Source of the DNA: Gillisia lutea
GTDB lineage: Bacteria; Bacteroidota; Bacteroidia; Flavobacteriales; Flavobacteriaceae
NCBI RefSeq assembly: GCF_021568705.1
Contig: NZ_JAKGTH010000006.1
Span: 912,759 to 976,758 of the forward strand
Reading direction: 5' to 3'
DNA length: 64,000 nucleotides
Position numbers and translations under genes: made by a program. Every line of letters starts with the position of its first letter. Positions within the stretch are counted from its first letter, which is position 1. The notes under the pieces are model-generated. The model worked only from the letters and a program-made list of their open reading frames with translations, was not told the origin of the DNA and did not search any database. Shown here piece after piece: positions 9,031-17,632 of this stretch.

Positions 9031-9948
9031 TTAGAGAACCATATCTTTATAAGATAGGATAGTGTTATATCCTTTTTCTCTAAAGTATTCTTTTTGTTCT
9101 TCACTTCCAGTTGCTAGGATAAAGTCACCTCCCCAGCCCCCAAGACTTTTAATGGCTCCCGGATACTCTGGAAATAATTCAGATTTCACCTTTGGAGTAT
9201 TTATTAGTTGCGAGATTAGTGTTTCGTGAATTTCTATCAAAAGGTTAAATTCCCCAATCGTTTCGCAGTTAATTATGTTTTCTGTGAGGGCTGATATCTT
9301 TTCGACAGTAGATTGTAAGGTTTTCTTTGGTTGATCTTTATAATGAGCAATAGCATCTCGGCTATCCTGTTTTTTATTAAGATGAACGAAGAAAATTTCA
9401 TCTTTGAACGAGGGATTGAATGCAGCGCTGAGAACTCTTTTAGTATCCCCGTTTAATTGATAAGTTATTGGGGTGTTATTGCCGGCTGCCGCTATATCGT
9501 ACCCACTGCCTCCAAAACTGTTTTTAAGCAGCTCATAAGCATCAATACCAAACCACTGGGCAATGTTGTTTATGAGTGTAGAAGAAGACCCTAAGCCCCA
9601 GTCATTTGGGAAATCTAATTTTGTGGTAATTTTATAGCCTTTTCCACTTAATATTTTAGGGTTTAATAAATGTGCTTCCCATAAAATTTCACGAAGTTTC
9701 TTAACCACATTCGATTCTTTTGCAATGTCTTCAAGAGATTCTATACCTGTATCGCTGAGGCCAAGTTTCGTCTGAAACCAGATTTCATTTAGACTGTTAT
9801 AGGCAGTCCATGCAATAGTATTGGAAGTTGATTTTTGTACTTTTAAACTCTGGCCGAACTTTGTGGGAACAGCAAGTGCTAGGGCTCCATCTAACACCGC
9901 ATATTCTGCGGTAATCAATAGTTTTCCGTGGCTGCAATAATTTATCAC
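9031..9948 (-). CDS. GYDIA-family GHMP kinase (mevalonate-pathway type)
   Basis: 305 residues of the GHMP small-molecule kinase fold. It has an N-terminal HGKLLITAEYAVLDG strand, the phosphate loop GLGSSS at 118-123 and a GYDIA motif at 149-153 that names this flavobacterial family. Only a GTG fits as start: an in-frame stop lies seven codons upstream and no ATG is near. It lies 36 bases downstream of HMG-CoA reductase in the same direction, so it is probably a mevalonate, phosphomevalonate or related kinase of isoprenoid synthesis. The exact substrate cannot be read from the sequence. Confidence 0.87.
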   Translation of the reverse strand: MINYCSHGKLLITAEYAVLDGALALAVPTKFGQSLKVQKSTSNTIAWTAYNSLNEIWFQTKLGLSDTGIESLEDIAKESNVVKKLREILWEAHLLNPKILSGKGYKITTKLDFPNDWGLGSSSTLINNIAQWFGIDAYELLKNSFGGSGYDIAAAGNNTPITYQLNGDTKRVLSAAFNPSFKDEIFFVHLNKKQDSRDAIAHYKDQPKKTLQSTVEKISALTENIINCETIGEFNLLIEIHETLISQLINTPKVKSELFPEYPGAIKSLGGWGGDFILATGSEEQKEYFREKGYNTILSYKDMVL

Positions 9949-9984
9949 GTTGTAATCAGTTCTTTTATTTGTAAAACAGCTTTA

Positions 9985-11301
9985 TTAATTTCTTAGAAGC
10001 GTCAATTGTTCTTCAACATTACTATGAGTAACGGTGTGTTTCTTGAAGTAATGTATGAGCGTCTCTTTTTCTTGTGAACTGGCATTGTATTGGTTTAAGA
10101 TGTTCATAAGATGCATTTTCATATGCCCTTGTTGAATTCCCGTAGTTACAAGCGATTTTACAGCTGCAAAATTTTGTGCAAGGCCTGCTACTGCCACTAT
10201 TTCCATAAGTTCTTTAGCATTTGGTTTTTGAAGAATTTCCAAAGCTACTTTTACCAGCGGATGTAAATTGGTAAGCCCACCCACAGTTCCCAAGGCAAGA
10301 GGAATCTCCATCCAGAATGTGAAAACACCATTTTCAACAGCTGCATGTGTTAGGCTGCTATATTTTCCATCTTTAGCTGCGTAGGCGTGTACTCCGGCTT
10401 CCACCGCTCTAAAATCGTTGCCTGTAGCCAATACTACAGCGTCAATTCCATTCATGATCCCTTTATTGTGCGTAACCGCTCTATAGGGTTCTATCTCTGC
10501 TATTTTTATGGCGGTTAGAAATTTTTCAGCAAAGGTGTGAGAATCGATTTTTTTATCATCAGATAATTCTTCAACCTTACAGGAAACTTCAGCTCTAACA
10601 ATGCATTCGGGAACATAATTAGAAAGAATGCTCATTATGATTTCCGGATGTTTTTCTTCTTCATTGAAATCCTTATAATTTTCGGCCTGAGTCTTAAAGG
10701 TGTCGGCAAATTTTTCCAGACAGGAATTTATAAAATTCGCACCCATAGAATCTTTAGTTTCAAAAGAACAATGAAGTTGATAATAATCAGCCATTTCAGA
10801 GGTCTTATCCTTAAGCTCAATATCTAAAACACCTCCCCCGCGTTTTTCCATGTTTTTGGTAATGCTACTAACGGCATCCCGTAACTGAGGTTTGCAGGTA
10901 TTAAAAAATTGCTTTAGTTTTTCTTCATCGCCTTTGAAAAGAAAATGCACCTGTCCAATTTTAATAGTGTTACGCACCTCTACTTTAAACCCTCCTCGGT
11001 TGTGCCAATATTTCGCGGCTTTGCTGGCTGCTGCAATTACTGAGCTTTCCTCAATTGCCATTGGGATAGCTATCAACTTATCATTTATAAGAAAGTTGGG
11101 AGCAATTCCAAAAGGCAGGTAAAAGTTACTGATGGTGTTTTCTGTAAATTCGTCATGAAGCTGCTGTAGGTTATCATCTTCATTCCAATATTGGCGTAAG
11201 ATGCCTTCGGCAGATTCAGATTCTTTTAGATATGTTTGGGATAGCCAGGCTATTTTTTCCTCCTTTTTCAATTTGGAAAAACCGGAAATGGGTGCAATCA
11301 T
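9985..11301 (-). CDS. Hydroxymethylglutaryl-CoA reductase, class II
   Basis: 438 residues, the length of class II (degradative-type) HMG-CoA reductases. Catalytic residues can be placed by motif: Glu in MAIEESS (E84/E85), K280 in THNKG, D296 in ATGNDFR and H393 in QQGHMKMH. In Pseudomonas the class II enzyme degrades mevalonate. In Bacteroidota lacking another reductase it supplies the mevalonate pathway, and the neighbouring GHMP kinase supports a biosynthetic role. A -7-like box (TATCTTTG on the minus strand) lies 20 bases before the ATG. Confidence 0.94.
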   Translation of the reverse strand: MIAPISGFSKLKKEEKIAWLSQTYLKESESAEGILRQYWNEDDNLQQLHDEFTENTISNFYLPFGIAPNFLINDKLIAIPMAIEESSVIAAASKAAKYWHNRGGFKVEVRNTIKIGQVHFLFKGDEEKLKQFFNTCKPQLRDAVSSITKNMEKRGGGVLDIELKDKTSEMADYYQLHCSFETKDSMGANFINSCLEKFADTFKTQAENYKDFNEEEKHPEIIMSILSNYVPECIVRAEVSCKVEELSDDKKIDSHTFAEKFLTAIKIAEIEPYRAVTHNKGIMNGIDAVVLATGNDFRAVEAGVHAYAAKDGKYSSLTHAAVENGVFTFWMEIPLALGTVGGLTNLHPLVKVALEILQKPNAKELMEIVAVAGLAQNFAAVKSLVTTGIQQGHMKMHLMNILNQYNASSQEKETLIHYFKKHTVTHSNVEEQLTLLRN

Positions 11302-11320
11302 TTATAATAAATTTGGATGC

Positions 11321-11328
11321 CAAAGATA
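11321..11328 (-). promoter_or_regulatory. Candidate -7 promoter box for the HMG-CoA reductase operon
   Basis: On the minus strand the bases read TATCTTTG, an exact TAnnTTTG match ending 19 bases before the start codon. No clear TTTG was found at the expected -33 distance, so the call rests on this one box. Confidence 0.4.
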
Positions 11329-11490
11329 CAATTCCTCTTCCTAATCAGGAAGTCGCTTTGTTTCAAATAGATAAAACTGGAATAATCAAGTGTTCGGGTT
11401 TAACAAATTGTTAGTATTTAACAGGCGGAAATGGCGTTTTTTGCTGAATTTTTAGTAAACTTGGCGTGCATAACACATTTTCTACATTTT

Positions 11491-13662
11491 ATGAGATTTA
11501 CAAGATTGATTCTTGCCCTGTTAGTGATAGGAACCTCTTCGGTTTTTGCTCAGGAAAAACAAATAACTTTAAATGAAATTTGGAATGGAACTTTTAGTCA
11601 GCAACGGCTAGAATCCCTTAATTCCCTTAACAATGGCACAGAGTATATAGTGCTTAATCAAGACAGGGATGCCGGTACTACTAGCATTGATGTATATGAT
11701 TATAAAAGCGGGGAAAAGCAAGGAAGTCTTTTAAAGAGTAGTGACCTTGACCAAATAAACAGGTTTCAAAGCTATGAGCTTAGCGCGAACGAAGATAAAA
11801 TTCTTTTAAGTACAGAAGGAGAGCAAATTTACAGACGTTCTTCTAGATCTATATACTATATTTACGATGTAGCTTCAAAAAAACTTACAAAGCTAAGTGA
11901 GAATAAGGTACAAGAACCAGCCTTTTCTCCAGATGCTTCAAAAGTTGCCTATGTGTATGACAATAACCTGTATATAAAAGACCTTGAGTCGGGGAAGGAA
12001 ACACAAATAACTACCGATGGCAAAAAGAATAAAGTTATCAATGGTATTACCGATTGGGTGTATGAAGAAGAGTTTGCATTTGTAAAAGCTTTTGAATGGA
12101 ATGCGAACGGAACTACTGTTGCTTTCTTAAAATTTAATGAAGCAGATGTACCTGAATTTTCAATGGACATCTACGGTCAGGATCTATACCCGGGAGCTTC
12201 TACTTTTAAATACCCAAAAGCAGGAGAGGCTAACGCCATAGTTTCTTTGAATATGTATGACCTTAAAAGTGATTCTTCAAAAGAAATAACGCTAGGAAAT
12301 TATACTGATTTTTATATCCCAAGAATAAAATGGACGAATGAGACCGATGTGCTAAGTGTACAGGTTTTGAACCGTCATCAAAATAAATTGGATCTTATTT
12401 TTGTTGATGCTAAAAAAGATAAGGTTGAAGTGGTATTGACCGATTCCGATAAGGCGTATGTTGACATTACTGATAATCTAACTTTCCTTGCAGATAACAG
12501 TTTTATATGGACAAGCGAGAAAGATGGTTTTAATCATATCTACCATTACAACAAAAAAGGGAAGTTGATCAATCAAATTACTAAAGGAGATTGGGAAGTG
12601 ACCAACTACTACGGATTTAATCCGAAGAGTAAAATGATCTATTACCAGAGTACGGAAAATGGAAGCGTTAACAGAGATGTATACGCTATAAAAACCAACG
12701 GAAGAGGTAAAAAGAGATTAAGTGAGAAAGAAGGGACTAATTATGCCGATTTCAGTGCAGATTATACCTACTTCATAAATACCTATACTTCTACCACTAC
12801 TCCGGCAGAATACACCCTACGTGATGCAAAAACTGGGAAATTGGTGCGCAAGATAAAAGATAATGCAGCATTATTAGAAAAAGAAAAAGCATATGGTTTC
12901 TCTCCTAAAGAACTTTCTACTATTGAAGTGAATGGGAATGAGCTTAACATGTGGATGATAAAACCTTCTAATTTTGATCCTGCTAAAACGTATCCATTAT
13001 TCATGTTTCAATACTCCGGGCCAGGATCTCAAACCGTTTCTAATACCTATTTTGGTGCCAACGACTACTGGTATCAGTTATTGGCAAATGAAGGATATAT
13101 AGTAGTGTCTGTTGATGGAAGAGGAACAGGGTTTAAAGGTGCAGCCTTTAAAAAAGTAACTCAAAATGAACTAGGGAAATATGAAGTTGAAGATCAAATA
13201 GAAGCTGCTAAGAAATTAGGAGATCTTGATTATATAGATAAAGAGCGAATTGGTATTTGGGGTTGGAGCTATGGTGGCTTCATGTCTACAAATGCTATTT
13301 TAAACGGGAATGATGTCTTCTCTATGGCCATTGCTGTAGCCCCGGTTACGAGTTGGAGGTTCTACGATAGCATATATACGGAACGTTATATGACCACTCC
13401 TCAGGAAAATGCATCTGGATATGATGAGAATTCACCTATTAATCATGTAGAAAAATTAAAAGGAAAGTTCCTATTAGTACATGGAACGGGAGATGATAAT
13501 GTACATGTTCAAAATTCAATGCGACTCATAGAAGCTTTGGTTCAGGCTAATAAGCAATTCGATTGGGCGATCTATCCAGATAAGAATCATGGTATCTATG
13601 GAGGGAATACAAGACTTCACCTCTATACAAAAATGACAAATTTCATTAAAGAAAATTTATAA
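11491..13662 (+). CDS. S9 family prolyl dipeptidyl peptidase (DPP-IV type)
   Basis: 723 residues from the ATG at 11491. A longer frame opens at 11431, but only this start gives a clean signal peptide (MRFTRLILALLVIG, cut after VFAQ). An eight-bladed beta-propeller (about 30-480) precedes an alpha/beta hydrolase domain. The triad is S593 in GWSYGG, D669 in GTGDDNVH and H700 in KNHGIYGG. A Glu pair in VYEEEFAF matches the DPP-IV site that binds the free N-terminus. It should release X-Pro or X-Ala dipeptides in the periplasm. Two POT transporters follow directly, which suggests uptake of its products. Confidence 0.93.
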   Translation: MRFTRLILALLVIGTSSVFAQEKQITLNEIWNGTFSQQRLESLNSLNNGTEYIVLNQDRDAGTTSIDVYDYKSGEKQGSLLKSSDLDQINRFQSYELSANEDKILLSTEGEQIYRRSSRSIYYIYDVASKKLTKLSENKVQEPAFSPDASKVAYVYDNNLYIKDLESGKETQITTDGKKNKVINGITDWVYEEEFAFVKAFEWNANGTTVAFLKFNEADVPEFSMDIYGQDLYPGASTFKYPKAGEANAIVSLNMYDLKSDSSKEITLGNYTDFYIPRIKWTNETDVLSVQVLNRHQNKLDLIFVDAKKDKVEVVLTDSDKAYVDITDNLTFLADNSFIWTSEKDGFNHIYHYNKKGKLINQITKGDWEVTNYYGFNPKSKMIYYQSTENGSVNRDVYAIKTNGRGKKRLSEKEGTNYADFSADYTYFINTYTSTTTPAEYTLRDAKTGKLVRKIKDNAALLEKEKAYGFSPKELSTIEVNGNELNMWMIKPSNFDPAKTYPLFMFQYSGPGSQTVSNTYFGANDYWYQLLANEGYIVVSVDGRGTGFKGAAFKKVTQNELGKYEVEDQIEAAKKLGDLDYIDKERIGIWGWSYGGFMSTNAILNGNDVFSMAIAVAPVTSWRFYDSIYTERYMTTPQENASGYDENSPINHVEKLKGKFLLVHGTGDDNVHVQNSMRLIEALVQANKQFDWAIYPDKNHGIYGGNTRLHLYTKMTNFIKENL

Positions 13663-13691
13663 TAACCCTAACTTATTTAAACATTAAATAG

Positions 13692-15263
13692 ATGGCAAAT
13701 ACTGCACCTCCAGCAACTCAAAAGGAACTCTTCGGGCATCCGGTTGGATTATATATTTTATTCTTTACAGAAATGTGGGAACGTTTTTCGTACTACGGTA
13801 TGCGTGCCATATTAGTATTGTATTTAGTAAGTGCGACAACTAACGGTAATGCCGGGTTGGGTTGGACTCAGGCTGAAGCTTTAGCCCTTTATGGATGGTA
13901 CACCATGTTAGTATATGTTGTTTCTATACCTGGAGGAATTCTGGCCGATAAGGTATTCGGACAGAAAAAGGCAGTTCTTATTGGAGGTATAATTTTGGTG
14001 CTTGGTCACGGTATTTTAGCCGTGGAGGAAATGTGGGCTTTTTATACAGGTTTGGCACTTATTATTGCCGGAGTAGGGCTTTTAAAGCCAAATATATCTA
14101 CGATGGTAGGTGGGCTATATAAAGAAGGAGATATTAGAAGAGATAAAGGTTTTACCATTTTTTATATTGGAATTAATGTTGGGGCATTTCTTTCCAGCTT
14201 AATCGTGGGGTATGTAGGAGAAAACATTGGATGGCATTATGGCTTCGGATTAGCAGGAATTGCCATGGCACTTGGTTTATTGGTATACCTGTGGGGACAG
14301 AAATATTTAAAAGATGTTGGTAACCTACTTTCTAAAGTAGAGCGTGATGAGGGTGCATCTTTAGGAAGTCTATTCAGCGATTTGTTCCAGTCTCCAACTC
14401 AGTTGGTAATCTCAATTATATTATTAGGAGTATCTATATGGGGTTGGCTAAGTCTTGGTTTTGGATATGGATTGCTATTTATTTTCTTAACCTTAGTTGT
14501 GGCAATGATGATGATGGTGTATAAAGATCTTACCACTCAGGTAATGAAAGACCGTTATGTTGTAATGTTGCTTTCTTTTATTTTAGTAATTGTTTTCTGG
14601 GGTGCTTTTGAACAAGCAGGAGGTTTGATGAATATTTATGCTTTAGAAAATACGAATAGATCAATTCCTTTCAATTTACCTTTAATAGGAAATGAAGTAC
14701 CTGCATCATGGTTTCAATCATTAAACGCGCTGTTTATTATAATATTTGGAGTAATCGTTGCAAACTATTGGGCCAAACGTAAGTTGAAGAGTAAAGAAGC
14801 ATCTTCTATCTTTAAAATGGCAACTGGAGTTATTATTATGGGCTTAGGTTTCGTCTTTATGGTGTTTGCTGCCTTACAGTTTGAGAGTAATGGCTCTTCT
14901 GCTATGTATTGGTTAGTATTGGCTTATTTGTTTCATACTATTGGGGAGCTTTGTTCCTCTCCGGTGGCTTTATCATTTATTACAAAACTGGCACCGGTAA
15001 AATATGCCTCTTTAATGATGGGGGTTTATTTTGCAGCTACTGGTTTAGGAAATAAAGTAGCGGGTGAACTCGGTGCCTTTGCTTCTGAAGCTGGAGATAT
15101 TGCGATCTTCTCAGGGATAACAATTTTTACAGTAGTTTTTGCAAGTATAGTGCTTTTAATGCTGAAACCTTTAAAACGTCTTACGCACGGGGCAGAGGAT
15201 AATGAGCGAAAGTTGAAGGAGCAAGAAGAATATGAACTAGCAGATTCTGAAGGGAAAGCATAA
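13692..15263 (+). CDS. Proton-dependent oligopeptide transporter (POT/PTR2), first copy
   Basis: 523 residues with about 12-14 membrane helices. The first helix carries the ExxERF proton-coupling motif (TEMWERFSYYG) and a PTR2 FTIFYIGINVGAF signature lies near 150-165. It imports di- and tripeptides with protons across the inner membrane. It starts 30 bases after the dipeptidyl peptidase and ends one base before a second POT gene, so the three are probably co-transcribed. The tail is acidic and lysine-rich (ERKLKEQEEYELADSEG) and cytosolic. Confidence 0.93.
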   Translation: MANTAPPATQKELFGHPVGLYILFFTEMWERFSYYGMRAILVLYLVSATTNGNAGLGWTQAEALALYGWYTMLVYVVSIPGGILADKVFGQKKAVLIGGIILVLGHGILAVEEMWAFYTGLALIIAGVGLLKPNISTMVGGLYKEGDIRRDKGFTIFYIGINVGAFLSSLIVGYVGENIGWHYGFGLAGIAMALGLLVYLWGQKYLKDVGNLLSKVERDEGASLGSLFSDLFQSPTQLVISIILLGVSIWGWLSLGFGYGLLFIFLTLVVAMMMMVYKDLTTQVMKDRYVVMLLSFILVIVFWGAFEQAGGLMNIYALENTNRSIPFNLPLIGNEVPASWFQSLNALFIIIFGVIVANYWAKRKLKSKEASSIFKMATGVIIMGLGFVFMVFAALQFESNGSSAMYWLVLAYLFHTIGELCSSPVALSFITKLAPVKYASLMMGVYFAATGLGNKVAGELGAFASEAGDIAIFSGITIFTVVFASIVLLMLKPLKRLTHGAEDNERKLKEQEEYELADSEGKA

Positions 15264-15264
15264 T

Positions 15265-17046
15265 ATGGCAACGGTAAATTCATCTACAAACGATTTCTTT
15301 AAATCTAATGTACTAGGACATCCTGCCGGTCTATTCGTGCTGTTTTTTACCGAAATGTGGGAACGATTCTCATTCTACGGAATGAGAGTGCTATTGGTTA
15401 ATTTTTTAACTATGGCAATAGTAGGAGTTGATAACCCTGGTTGGGGTTGGACTGCTGAAAATGCAGGTGCACTATTTGGAACCTATGCCGGTTTATTATA
15501 TTTAACGCCAATACTTGGAGGTTTAATAGCCGATAAGTTTACGGGTTATCGCTGGGCTGTAATTATTGGAGCAGGAATCATGACGCTCGGCCATGCTTCT
15601 ATGGCTATTGAAACAGAATTCTCGTTGTATTTTGGGCTCGGTTTATTGGTTATTGGAACCGGGTTTTTTAAGCCTAATATCACCTCTATAATTTCTGAAA
15701 TGTATGAAGGTAAGGCTGACAAGAAGGATGGCGCCTATACTATTTTCTATATGGGAGTAAATGCCGGCGCATTCTTTGGAATGATGCTGTGCGGTTATCT
15801 TGCTGAAAAAATTGGTTGGAGCTGGGGCTTTGGTCTGGCAGGAATCTTCATGTTATTAGGAACTCTTCAATTCTGGCTCTCTAAACCTCTTTTTGGAAAA
15901 GTGGGGGGAGTACCCGATAAAGCTTTAGCAGAAAAACATTTGAAAGAAGAAGAGAGTAAAGGAGTGGCTCACAAATCGAACCCATTTACAATACTTGATA
16001 AAGTATTGGTAGCAGCTTCTGCGAGTATCGGGTTTATTTATTTAATAAACGATCCGCTTTCCAGAATCGCAAATATTAATCTTTTTCCTGAAGTATTTCC
16101 TATTAATATTGGTGCTGAGCCAATTTCAGGTCCAATTGGTATGGCCTTAATCGGATTAATTTTATTTCTGATACTTGTTATATCAAGAATTTCAAGGTAT
16201 GCGCCAATTGTAAGAGATAGATTAATTGCCGTTATCATTTTTGCATTTTTTACAGTGTTTTTCTTCATGTCTTTTGAACAAGGTGCATCCTCATTAATAA
16301 TTTTTGCAAGAGACAACGTAGATAGGGTTTTAGAAGGTAACTCAGCCACTATTTTTAATTTTGTAAATGCATTATTAACCGTTGTGCCATTAGCCATAAT
16401 TACTTGGGTACTATATCTTTTATGGAAGCAAACATTTAAGAAGATCCCTGGTTCTAATATTGTATTAGGTGTTTGTTTTGCTGCAATCTGGGGGCTTGTA
16501 ATATGGATGCTTATAAGAGAATTTACTGCCGATACTACAGAGATCACAGTGTCGTGGTTCAGTATTTTAAATTCGTTCTTTATTATTGTTTTTGCCTCCT
16601 TCTTTTCAAAATGGTGGGAAAGCAAATACAATCCGTCGGCAGCTTTTAAATACAGCTTTGGCCTCATCTTATTAGGTTTAGGTTTCGGTTTACTCGCACT
16701 AGGTTCCAGTGGAGTTGCAGAAGGAGCTAAAGTGAGTATGATCTGGTTGATATTAGCATACCTGTTGCATACTTTAGGTGAATTGTGCCTTTCTCCCTTG
16801 GGCTTATCTTACGTAAGTAAATTGGTGCCGGCCAGAATGATCGCTTTTATGTTTGGAATGTGGTATTTAGCCATTGCAATTGGTAACAAACTGGCAGGGT
16901 CTTTAGGTGGAATGATTGAAACGGTTACTCAGGAATATGATTTGTCTACATTTTTCTTGATCTTCACAATAGTTCCAATAGCTGGTGGTGTTCTGGTGGC
17001 TTTACTGAATCCACTTCTTAAAAGGTTAATGCATGATATTCGATAA
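15265..17046 (+). CDS. Proton-dependent oligopeptide transporter (POT/PTR2), second copy
   Basis: 593 residues, a tandem paralogue of the preceding POT. It has the same ExxERF motif (TEMWERFSFYG) and PTR2 signature (YTIFYMGVNAGAF). It is about 70 residues longer, mainly through a central loop region (about 210-290) that includes extra hydrophobic sequence. The two genes diverge enough that they probably differ in peptide preference, which is inference. It starts two bases after the stop of the first copy. Confidence 0.92.
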   Translation: MATVNSSTNDFFKSNVLGHPAGLFVLFFTEMWERFSFYGMRVLLVNFLTMAIVGVDNPGWGWTAENAGALFGTYAGLLYLTPILGGLIADKFTGYRWAVIIGAGIMTLGHASMAIETEFSLYFGLGLLVIGTGFFKPNITSIISEMYEGKADKKDGAYTIFYMGVNAGAFFGMMLCGYLAEKIGWSWGFGLAGIFMLLGTLQFWLSKPLFGKVGGVPDKALAEKHLKEEESKGVAHKSNPFTILDKVLVAASASIGFIYLINDPLSRIANINLFPEVFPINIGAEPISGPIGMALIGLILFLILVISRISRYAPIVRDRLIAVIIFAFFTVFFFMSFEQGASSLIIFARDNVDRVLEGNSATIFNFVNALLTVVPLAIITWVLYLLWKQTFKKIPGSNIVLGVCFAAIWGLVIWMLIREFTADTTEITVSWFSILNSFFIIVFASFFSKWWESKYNPSAAFKYSFGLILLGLGFGLLALGSSGVAEGAKVSMIWLILAYLLHTLGELCLSPLGLSYVSKLVPARMIAFMFGMWYLAIAIGNKLAGSLGGMIETVTQEYDLSTFFLIFTIVPIAGGVLVALLNPLLKRLMHDIR

Positions 17047-17086
17047 AAAGGGAATGATAATTGTAAATCTGTAGAAAAATATAGTT

Positions 17087-17629
17087 ATGAAGTTACTTTT
17101 TACCTCGTTGATTTTTATTTGCTGTTTTGGCTTGACACAAGCTCAGGAAATTAAATGGATGAGCATGAATGAAGCACTTGCAGCACAAAAGAAAGAACCT
17201 AAGAAAATAGTGATGGATGCTTATACCTCATGGTGTGGGCCTTGTAAGCTAATGGATAAGAATACCTTTACCAATAAAGATGTTATTAATTACATCAATA
17301 AGCATTATTATGCGGTAAAATTTGATGCAGAAGGAACGGAAGAAGTGATGTATAAGGGTTTTAATTACACCAATCCTAATTACGATGCTAAAAGAAAAGG
17401 TAGGAATTCTCAGCACTTCTTTATTAATGCTTTGAAGGTGTCGGGATATCCCAGTTTGGTGTTCTTTGATGAAGAATCGAATGTAATTGCACCAATTGCA
17501 GGCTATAGAACTCCGGAACAATTAGAGATTTATTTAAAAATGATTGCTAACGACGACTATAAAAAACTAACCTCTGCCGAAGCCTGGCAGAAGTATGAAA
17601 AGAACTTTAAAGGTGCTTTTAAAGATTAA
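17087..17629 (+). CDS. Secreted thioredoxin-like protein
   Basis: 180 residues with a signal peptide (about 1-19, ending TQAQ) and a thioredoxin fold with the active-site pair C50-G-P-C53 in YTSWCGPCKLMDKNTF. It belongs to the thioredoxin_7/DUF255-like group used as periplasmic disulfide reductants or oxidases. It lies 40 bases after the second POT gene and may share its transcript. Its stop is three bases from the stop of the convergent comEC gene. The target protein is unknown. Confidence 0.87.
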   Translation: MKLLFTSLIFICCFGLTQAQEIKWMSMNEALAAQKKEPKKIVMDAYTSWCGPCKLMDKNTFTNKDVINYINKHYYAVKFDAEGTEEVMYKGFNYTNPNYDAKRKGRNSQHFFINALKVSGYPSLVFFDEESNVIAPIAGYRTPEQLEIYLKMIANDDYKKLTSAEAWQKYEKNFKGAFKD

Positions 17630-17632
17630 GAC

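Noticed and set aside
11431..11490. A 20-residue extension before the dipeptidyl peptidase
   Set aside because: Only the ATG at 11491 gives a standard signal peptide directly at the N-terminus.
16038..16667. A 209-codon minus-strand frame inside the second POT transporter
   Set aside because: It lies fully antisense to a clear transporter gene and has no recognisable motif, so it is a shadow of the coding strand.
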